From assembly GCA_022482925.1 (NCBI GenBank), contig JAKVOG010000005.1, positions 168,635 to 232,634 of the forward strand: a DNA stretch of 64,000 nt, given 5' to 3'. Below, in pieces: positions 58,265 through 64,000 of the stretch. This DNA comes from Selenomonas sp. Lineage in GTDB: Bacteria > Bacillota > Negativicutes > Selenomonadales > Selenomonadaceae. The notes under the pieces were generated by a model that worked only from the letters and a program-made list of their open reading frames with translations, searched no databases and was not told where the DNA came from. The position numbers and the translations under genes are program-made. Numbering within the stretch: position 1 is the first letter of the stretch; each line of letters starts with the position of its first letter.

Positions 58265-58331
58265 TCGACAGCATCCTCTTGGTATGTTATAATTTACTCG
58301 GATACGATTTAGTAAATTATAACCGAGTAAA
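58265..58331 (+). promoter_or_regulatory. Promoter with perfect 12-bp inverted repeat before ATPase copy 2
   Basis: -35 TCGACA (58265-58270), 17 bases, -10 TATAAT (58288-58293). Perfect arms TTATAATTTACT (58287-58298) and AGTAAATTATAA (58311-58322) overlap the -10 and the start site. Interleaved perfect arms TTTACTCGG (58293-58301) and CCGAGTAAA (58323-58331) form a second repeat. This is a strong operator-like arrangement. Confidence 0.7.
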
Positions 58332-58363
58332 AATAACTAATCTAAAAAGGATGTGAATACCAT

Positions 58364-59752
58364 ATGGACTTCATTGGCCGCAAAGATGAACTAAAAAAAA
58401 TGGGCCAGATGTTTTCATCTGGCCGTCAGGAAATAACCTTAATCTATGGACGCCGTCGAGTCGGCAAAAGCGAACTGATCAAACAGTTTCTGCTGCAGCA
58501 TCCTGACGCAGGCATATATTATGAATGCAAACGCACCACGGAACTGAATAACGTCGCCTCACTATCCCAGCTCATATCGGAAAGATATCATCTCCCACCA
58601 CTGGCATTCAACAATCTGGAAGCCCTGCTGGACTTCCTTTTCCAACAAGCTGTCCGCGATAAATCCATTCTTGTCCTGGATGAATATCCTTACCTGCGTG
58701 AGACTGTCACCGGACTCGACAGCATCCTACAAACAATGGTCGACAAATATGCCCAGCAATCACAGATGAAACTTATCCTCTGTGGATCTTTCGTCGAAAC
58801 CATGAAAGAACTGCTGCTCGCACATAATCCACTCTACGGACGTATCGATCTCACCATCTACCTGCGTCCCATGGACTACTATGACTCTGCAGCATTCTAT
58901 CCGTCATTCTCAGCTGAGGATAAAGTACGCCTTTACAGCATATTCGGCGGTATCCCCTATTACAACCGACTGATCGATCCTGGTAAGACCGTCCGGGAAA
59001 ACATCATCGACCTGCTCGCCTCGCCTGGCGCCCGTCTGGAAAACGAAGTCATGCTCTATCTCCATAGCGAACTTTCCAGACTGGTAAATGCCAACGAGGT
59101 ATTCGATGCCCTCGCGAAAGGATTCTCAAAATTCAGTGATATCCTAGCACAATCCCATGTCTCCAGCAGTGCAGCACTCGCAGACATCCTGAAAAAGCTG
59201 ATCCTGATGGAAATGGTCATCAAAGTTGCCCCGATCAATGAACAAGACAATAAAAAGCGTACCGGTTACTTCATCAACGATAATCTGTCCTGCTTCTATT
59301 ATCGTTATCTGTTCCGCTATGCATCCCAGCTGCGCATCATGGACCCACATCACTTCTACGATCGTTATATCGCTCAGGATTTTGAGCAGGATTATGTTCC
59401 CCATCAATTTGAAACCATCTGTCGTGAGTATCTGATCCGGCAGAACCGGCAAGGGAAACTGTCACTCCCCTTTGATTCCATCGGTAAATATTACTACGAT
59501 CTTCCCAAAGAGCATCGAAATGGTGAATTCGACATCGTCACCCATGACGAGCGTGGCTACATCTTCTATGAGGCAAAGTTCCGTAAAGATCCCATCACCG
59601 AACAGATGATGATCCACGAAATCGAACAAGTAAACGCCACCGGACTGTACTGCTACCGCTACGGATTCTTCTCCCGATCCGGCTATGAATCCAGCCCACG
59701 TCCAGACATTATCACCTACGATCTACAAGACCTGTACGAAACTGCTTCCTGA
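58364..59752 (+). CDS. Archaeal-type ATPase with DUF234 nuclease-like C-terminus, copy 2
   Basis: 462 residues and near-identical to copy 1 at 48815. Walker A IYGRRRVGKSELIKQF, Walker B ILVLDEYPYLRE and the D...EAK nuclease-like element in the C-terminal domain are all retained. Substitutions relative to copy 1 are few (for example K to R in SERYHLP, D for A in LIDPGKT) and concentrate toward the end, where the last residues differ (YETAS instead of YEILPD). Both copies are open, so neither is an obvious pseudogene; the absence of frameshifts here contrasts with the core genes. Divergent from orphan jetD copy 2. Confidence 0.85.
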   Translation: MDFIGRKDELKKMGQMFSSGRQEITLIYGRRRVGKSELIKQFLLQHPDAGIYYECKRTTELNNVASLSQLISERYHLPPLAFNNLEALLDFLFQQAVRDKSILVLDEYPYLRETVTGLDSILQTMVDKYAQQSQMKLILCGSFVETMKELLLAHNPLYGRIDLTIYLRPMDYYDSAAFYPSFSAEDKVRLYSIFGGIPYYNRLIDPGKTVRENIIDLLASPGARLENEVMLYLHSELSRLVNANEVFDALAKGFSKFSDILAQSHVSSSAALADILKKLILMEMVIKVAPINEQDNKKRTGYFINDNLSCFYYRYLFRYASQLRIMDPHHFYDRYIAQDFEQDYVPHQFETICREYLIRQNRQGKLSLPFDSIGKYYYDLPKEHRNGEFDIVTHDERGYIFYEAKFRKDPITEQMMIHEIEQVNATGLYCYRYGFFSRSGYESSPRPDIITYDLQDLYETAS

Positions 59753-59773
59753 TAAAACACACTAACACAAACG

Positions 59774-59820
59774 TCCCCGACCATCCAGCAATCTGAAGCT
59801 AAATGGTCGGGGATTATTTT
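59774..59820 (+). terminator. Terminator of ATPase copy 2
   Basis: TCCCCGACCAT (59774-59784) pairs with ATGGTCGGGGA (59803-59813), followed by TTATTTTTT. Homologous to the hairpin at 50221-50275. Confidence 0.85.
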
Positions 59821-60084
59821 TTGCAATCAATCTGGAAGCTTTGACATCATATCCAAAGCCGTCTCGATATCTATGAGTACCATCCGAGCCGAAACGGCAG
59901 CTTTGCTGCGAATTTTCTAGAAGGATTCCATGAAACGTCCCACGCCCGGCCCATCCCTGGTGGTCTACGATGAAGCTTGCACACCATAACGCTGAAGATG
60001 AAGACAATGTTGGATAAGGAAGTCGGTCAAACAACGCACAAGCTATTCTTGACCAGAAAAGTCGTGGAGCTTTGCGAGAATGAG

Positions 60085-60382
60085 TCAACACCGAAGCAGG
60101 ATTTCCCACCTACAAAGCCTTTAGCGGCTACAGTTATGAACATATCCAACTGATGTTTCGAATTAGCTCGGACAGCTATGAGCGCAAAAGTCTTATACTG
60201 ACGACGACTCTCCAATTCTCGGAATGGGCAGTGTCTTTACTGACGAACAGATAACTGCTGCCATGATAGACCTCCTGGTCCACTATGGTCACATGCTGAT
60301 ATTCAGTGGGCGCAGTCACCACATAGAACATGCGCTGATGCGCCATAATGCCGAAGTGAAAATGGCATCCGATGACTGTTGA
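60085..60382 (+). pseudogene. Relic of an IS21-family IstB helper ATPase
   Basis: A fragment with AGFPTYKAFSGYSYEHIQL (IstB N-terminal type) runs directly into RISSDSYERKSLILTTTLQF (IstB C-terminal type). One frame change later comes FTDEQITAAMIDLLVHYGHM and LIFSGRSHHIEHALMRHN, stop at 380-382 of 60 kb. The central part with both Walker motifs is missing and one frameshift separates the last blocks, so this is a dead remnant. The preceding 59821-60085 and following 60383-60462 bases show no gene; the former may hold further degenerate IS sequence. Confidence 0.65.
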
Positions 60383-60462
60383 TGAATTGGTGTCAATGAT
60401 TAATAATTATCGCTCGTTTTTCAATACCCAAAACCTTCACTATTGCAATTTACAATTTATTT

Positions 60463-62922
60463 TTATATTGTAATTTCTGGTGTTGGAATAGTTTTGATTT
60501 TAGTAATAATAGGCGTATACAAATCAGCCTCAGCTTCAGGCGTTTCAATAGAAACTACAAGAGCATATCTCACTATCTCATTGCATTTACCAAGATAACT
60601 TCTTTCCCGCCACCAACCGATAACAGGATAGACTGCAACATAATTTGCATCACATAAATTTACAGCTAAGTCATCACAATGATCCGAGTGTATTGAGCCG
60701 ACATCGCGATTTCCAACACCCAAATACCAATCTCGACTTCTTCCATCTCCACTATCCTTTATATCATCACCACGCATTTTAATATCAATGCGTTTTTTGA
60801 AGTCTTCCACAGTTTCATTAGAACTAATAACGTCAAATCGAAGACCACAAGAGGGATATCTGTATTTGTCTTTCCATCCAACTTCTCCTGGACCTGGCTC
60901 TACAAAGTATGAGAGAGTGACCCTTATTGTTGCTTTTGTCTCACCTAAAGACCGTAATACTTCTTTTGGCCAAGGTATCTCATGCAAGTGCATTTCATTC
61001 ATATGGTCTTTTATAAACGGTTGTAATTTTCCTTGTATAATCAAATTGACTGAATTATTAACACACTGAATTGCTTTCGATAAGTTAGGAACACCATAAC
61101 CGCAACTCCGTAGCAATTGTTTTCTTCCTTTTGACTTAGTATCTTCTTTACAAAACTGTTTGTGCATACTTTCAGTCCATCTTGCAGAATGCACTAATAA
61201 AGCTCGTACGGTTTCAGGCCATATTCCAGGATATTCTGCATAAATCTGTGCTGCCATCCACGACGCCTGTGCAGTAGCTGAACTTGTCCCCCAAATAGTT
61301 GAGAACGGACGTACTAAATGTTTATGACATGTAGTTAAAAGGGATAAATCCTCACATTCAGTATAATCTGTGTCATTTGTAGCCATATTCCCGCCATCCA
61401 AAAGTATTTCAGGTTTAACTGGCCATTTATTGCTCCACGTTACAGACGTGGAACTGTATGGTGATAATTGCCCCCTATCCGCAACTGGATGGAAATTTTT
61501 ATAGGTAATATCTGAAATTTGAATATCATTTGCTATCGCGCCCACAGTAATTGCATTCCAAGATTGCCCTGGATTTTCCACTCCATGAAGGAGACTAGTA
61601 TTCGGATAGTCATTATGAGCTAATTCTACAGGAGATACATTTCCTGCACTAATAAAAAATAGTCGTTTCTCGCCATTTTCATTTGCGCCTGATGTGATAC
61701 TATCTATTGCAGCAGACCAAGAAGTAGGGCTACCATCTTCTGTATTATAATCCGAAGAAGTTATAGCCATACATAGCGTTCTATCCGCTGTCGGATTCGA
61801 TATTTCGGCCAATGCAACAGCTTGCTCGGTAATTGCCCCATATAACTCTATTGGATTTTTTCCTTTAGGTGGCAAAATTTTAACAGATTCAATTTTATGA
61901 TTAATACTTACTCTTTTGGATTTTATCAACGTATCTTTCAAATTATTATATAGAGCTATTCCAGCCATTTCAGTTCCATGTCCCATATGGTCATTTGCAC
62001 CCCAAGACCCACGAACAGCTTGTACTGTTTCCTTATCTTTTATTGCCGGCAATATTAGAGGATGTGAACTGTTTAGGCCAGTATCCAGCAGACAAATCGC
62101 AGTATTGCTATCCATAAAGTCTGTTCTACCCAGCAGATTCTCGACCCATTCCTGTTGTTCTGCTCCATATAAATTATCAAAAAAACTCGTAGGTTCAGGT
62201 GCTCTACGAAATTCCGTTATATATTCACAACAACTAATCAACATAGTCAATTGATATTTATTCGCCTTTATTAAATGAACTATGCGTTCAGGAAAAACTA
62301 ATTTGTTAGGATCAATATCTATTTTCAACCCTATGCAACACTCTAAGATATCACTGGAAGCATCTTCAACTGACATTTTGTCATATCTAATCCATACTTC
62401 GCACCATTGAGCAACTTCACTTGGAATGTCTTCCGATTTTCCTATCCAAAATGAATCCAGCATCGCAATTCTTATATCTTCAATACTACGAACCAAATCA
62501 TTATTTTTCGGGATTTTATTAGCAGTCATCTCAGTTGCGTACGCTTCAACTTTTTTGATAAAGTATGATTCCTTCCCCGCAGGAATATATACTGTTGCTT
62601 TCATTGTTTCCGTTTTTTCATCAGATTTCACATTCAAAAGGCGTATACCCTGAGTTCTGTTTTCCAAACTTTTAGTTGCCAAATTATATTTAGCAGCACT
62701 AGAAAACTCAAGATAAACGCCTTCTTTATATCTTATTGCAGCTACTTGCTTTTGAGTTGTTGACCGCTCATAGCATTCATTCAATCTCTTCTGAATAAAT
62801 GCAGCATGCGTCTTATTATTATTTCGTTCAGGATAATTTTTTTTAACTGGTTTTGAGCCTGAACTATACGGAAGCGATTTATTTGTATTACTTAAAAATA
62901 TATTCTTTTTTTCAACTGACAA
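60463..62922 (-). CDS. ietS: Subtilisin-like (S8) serine protease, IetS-like
   Basis: 819 residues. The catalytic triad is visible: Asp in TAICLLDTGLNSSHP, His in NDHMGHGTEMAGIAL, Ser in WGTSSATAQASWMAAQI, with the oxyanion Asn in LFFISAGNVSP. No signal peptide, so it acts in the cytoplasm. The ~250-residue N-terminal region and ~200-residue C-terminal beta-rich region are unassigned. TTG start at 62922 follows AAAGGAAG by 8 bases and lies three bases after the ATPase stop, so the two are coupled. Base composition is strongly AT-rich compared with the rest of the window. The ATPase-plus-subtilase pair matches the described IetAS antiphage/plasmid-stability system. Confidence 0.85.
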   Translation of the reverse strand: MSVEKKNIFLSNTNKSLPYSSGSKPVKKNYPERNNNKTHAAFIQKRLNECYERSTTQKQVAAIRYKEGVYLEFSSAAKYNLATKSLENRTQGIRLLNVKSDEKTETMKATVYIPAGKESYFIKKVEAYATEMTANKIPKNNDLVRSIEDIRIAMLDSFWIGKSEDIPSEVAQWCEVWIRYDKMSVEDASSDILECCIGLKIDIDPNKLVFPERIVHLIKANKYQLTMLISCCEYITEFRRAPEPTSFFDNLYGAEQQEWVENLLGRTDFMDSNTAICLLDTGLNSSHPLILPAIKDKETVQAVRGSWGANDHMGHGTEMAGIALYNNLKDTLIKSKRVSINHKIESVKILPPKGKNPIELYGAITEQAVALAEISNPTADRTLCMAITSSDYNTEDGSPTSWSAAIDSITSGANENGEKRLFFISAGNVSPVELAHNDYPNTSLLHGVENPGQSWNAITVGAIANDIQISDITYKNFHPVADRGQLSPYSSTSVTWSNKWPVKPEILLDGGNMATNDTDYTECEDLSLLTTCHKHLVRPFSTIWGTSSATAQASWMAAQIYAEYPGIWPETVRALLVHSARWTESMHKQFCKEDTKSKGRKQLLRSCGYGVPNLSKAIQCVNNSVNLIIQGKLQPFIKDHMNEMHLHEIPWPKEVLRSLGETKATIRVTLSYFVEPGPGEVGWKDKYRYPSCGLRFDVISSNETVEDFKKRIDIKMRGDDIKDSGDGRSRDWYLGVGNRDVGSIHSDHCDDLAVNLCDANYVAVYPVIGWWRERSYLGKCNEIVRYALVVSIETPEAEADLYTPIITKIKTIPTPEITI

Positions 62923-62925
62923 TCG

Positions 62926-63891
62926 TTACGCTTCCTTTCCAGAGTATAGCATTAATCTTTCTTTCACTAGATACAACATCTTAGATTGTGTTATTTTATT
63001 ATCATCCAATATGGAATTCTTAATCGCATCATCACATACTCTAATTATTTCAGCATGACTTAATCCAAGTGACGCTTTAATTAATTCCATCGATGGAATA
63101 AAATCGCTCTGGTATCCTGATACTTTATATTGATATAAACGTTTTACTTCGCTTTCATCTGGCATTGAATAATGTAACACATCATCAAAGCGCCTAAACA
63201 AAGCTTGATCCAATAACTGAGAGTTATTCGTCGCAGCGACAATAATGCTTTCAGATGAATCCTGCTCTATAAATTGAAGAAAAGAATTCAATATTCTCCG
63301 CATTTCTCCGACTTCATTATCAAGACTGCGGTCTGCTCCAATTGCATCAAATTCATCAAAAAAATAAACACCAATTGTACTTTCAACCGAATCAAAAATC
63401 TGTCTCAATTTAGAACTAGTTTCACCCATAAATTTTGTAACCAACTTATCCATTTGAACGGTATAAAGCGGCAATCCGGTTTCAAAGGCTATTACCGAAG
63501 CAGTAAATGTTTTTCCAGTTCCCGGTTTTCCTTCAATAAGAATCTTACGTCGGTTACTCATCCCATAACTTCTCAATTTATTTCTGTTTCTAAACTCATT
63601 TAAGATTCTTTCGATTCTATCATGAATCTCAGTAGATACAATTAAATCCTTCAATCTTTCAGTTGAAACCTTCATTGTTAGCATAGGATTATTGAGGATT
63701 TGATTAAACTGAATGATATTGCCTCTAGCATTGCCAGTTTTTTCAGCCAATTTTTTCAATTCCCGAGCAAGGGACTCATGGTTAAGTTTTGCCTCATAAG
63801 CAGCAATTTGCAATACTACAGTCTTGAATTTCTCATTGTCATTATCATTATGAGCCCTTATTAAACTTTTAATTTGATCTGCAGTAGCCAC
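62926..63891 (-). CDS. ietA: AAA ATPase, IetA-like
   Basis: 321 residues with an AAA module like that of FtsH or Cdc48-type proteins. Walker A is LIEGKPGTGKTFTASVIA, Walker B VYFFDEFDAIGADRSLD, sensor 1 IVAATNNSQLLD, and the arginine finger region ALFRRFDDVLHY. The N-terminal ~90 residues are helical and probably bind the partner or substrate. GTG start at 63891, about nine bases after AGGAGG. Upstream a TATAAT lies near 63920-63925 on the minus strand with a weak -35. Presumed to feed or regulate the protease encoded immediately downstream. AT-rich, as is its partner. Confidence 0.87.
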   Translation of the reverse strand: MATADQIKSLIRAHNDNDNEKFKTVVLQIAAYEAKLNHESLARELKKLAEKTGNARGNIIQFNQILNNPMLTMKVSTERLKDLIVSTEIHDRIERILNEFRNRNKLRSYGMSNRRKILIEGKPGTGKTFTASVIAFETGLPLYTVQMDKLVTKFMGETSSKLRQIFDSVESTIGVYFFDEFDAIGADRSLDNEVGEMRRILNSFLQFIEQDSSESIIVAATNNSQLLDQALFRRFDDVLHYSMPDESEVKRLYQYKVSGYQSDFIPSMELIKASLGLSHAEIIRVCDDAIKNSILDDNKITQSKMLYLVKERLMLYSGKEA

Positions 63892-64000
63892 ACCTCAACA
63901 CCTCCTTGCATATAATTAAAGATACCATATTATACTACCAAAAGTCAATCAATCATAAGCGTTAAATCATCAGGTGTTGTGTAGCTTTACAATTGATGTA

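Larger units (their letters stand above)
56926..59820. repeat. Direct repeat copy 2: orphan-jetD / DUF234-ATPase module
   Basis: Same gene order and orientation as 46264-50275, including the promoter with nested inverted repeats and a CCCCGACC/GGTCGGGG terminator after the ATPase. Homology ends abruptly at the jetD stop on the left and shortly after the terminator on the right. The spacing between the start codons is 265 bp here versus 1378 bp in copy 1. Confidence 0.9.

Noticed and set aside
59762..60109. 115-codon minus-strand open frame after ATPase copy 2
   Set aside because: Runs through the terminator hairpin, has no ribosome-binding site and no family; the opposite strand holds degenerate IS sequence.
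1..64000. tRNA, rRNA and CRISPR loci
   Set aside because: No cloverleaf-type sequence with a TTCGANNC arm, no rRNA stretch and no regularly spaced direct repeats were found on reading through the window.

Overview
The window is about 64 kb of a genome that looks like a flagellated member of the Negativicutes, most like Selenomonas. This is inferred from gene content: two flagellins, an ftsE-ftsX-envC-ctpA cluster, a secA-prfB-DUF2993-DUF5693-csaB cluster, kdpFABC-kdpDE, and moderately high GC. No rRNA, tRNA or CRISPR array was seen. Most genes lie on the minus strand.

Left part (1-32.5 kb), mostly core genome. It holds the 3' end of adenine deaminase, a sigma28-type flagellin gene, and the division/wall operon ftsE-ftsX-envC-ctpA. 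Next come a cyclic-nucleotide-binding-domain protein, then csaB, DUF5693, DUF2993, prfB and secA. The potassium system follows: kdpE, kdpD, a 680-bp intergenic stretch full of large inverted repeats, then kdpC, kdpB, kdpA and a 26-codon kdpF. After a VirK/YbjX-like gene there is a perfect 60-bp palindrome serving as a shared terminator, a hybrid sensor kinase with two periplasmic solute-binding domains, hpf, a cold-shock gene, a polar amino-acid ABC transporter and a zinc-ribbon protein.

Middle (32.6-45 kb). An operon encodes a HEPN/MNT pair, a SAM methyltransferase, a GT2-like glycosyltransferase and a SPINDLY/OGT-type (GT41) glycosyltransferase, probably for protein (flagellin) O-glycosylation. 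Upstream of it lies a complete four-gene type II Wadjet (jetA-jetB-jetC-jetD) anti-plasmid/condensin defence operon.

Right part (45-64 kb), accessory. It starts with an Rpn/PD-(D/E)XK nuclease gene. Two copies of one divergent module follow: an orphan type-I JetD (DUF3322-DUF2220, Toprim) facing away from an archaeal-type ATPase with a DUF234 nuclease-like tail. These direct repeats flank a cassette carrying a 943-residue flagellin and a GDP-fucose pathway (gmd, fcl, manC). An IS21 IstB relic separates the second copy from an AT-rich island encoding a subtilisin-like protease and an AAA ATPase, matching the IetAS defence pair.

Many genes, including the essential secA, are split by single-base indels, and some stretches show compensating pairs. 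This points to uncorrected long-read or MAG assembly errors rather than true decay. Affected genes are annotated across the frameshift as one gene. Coordinates of frameshifts are approximate.
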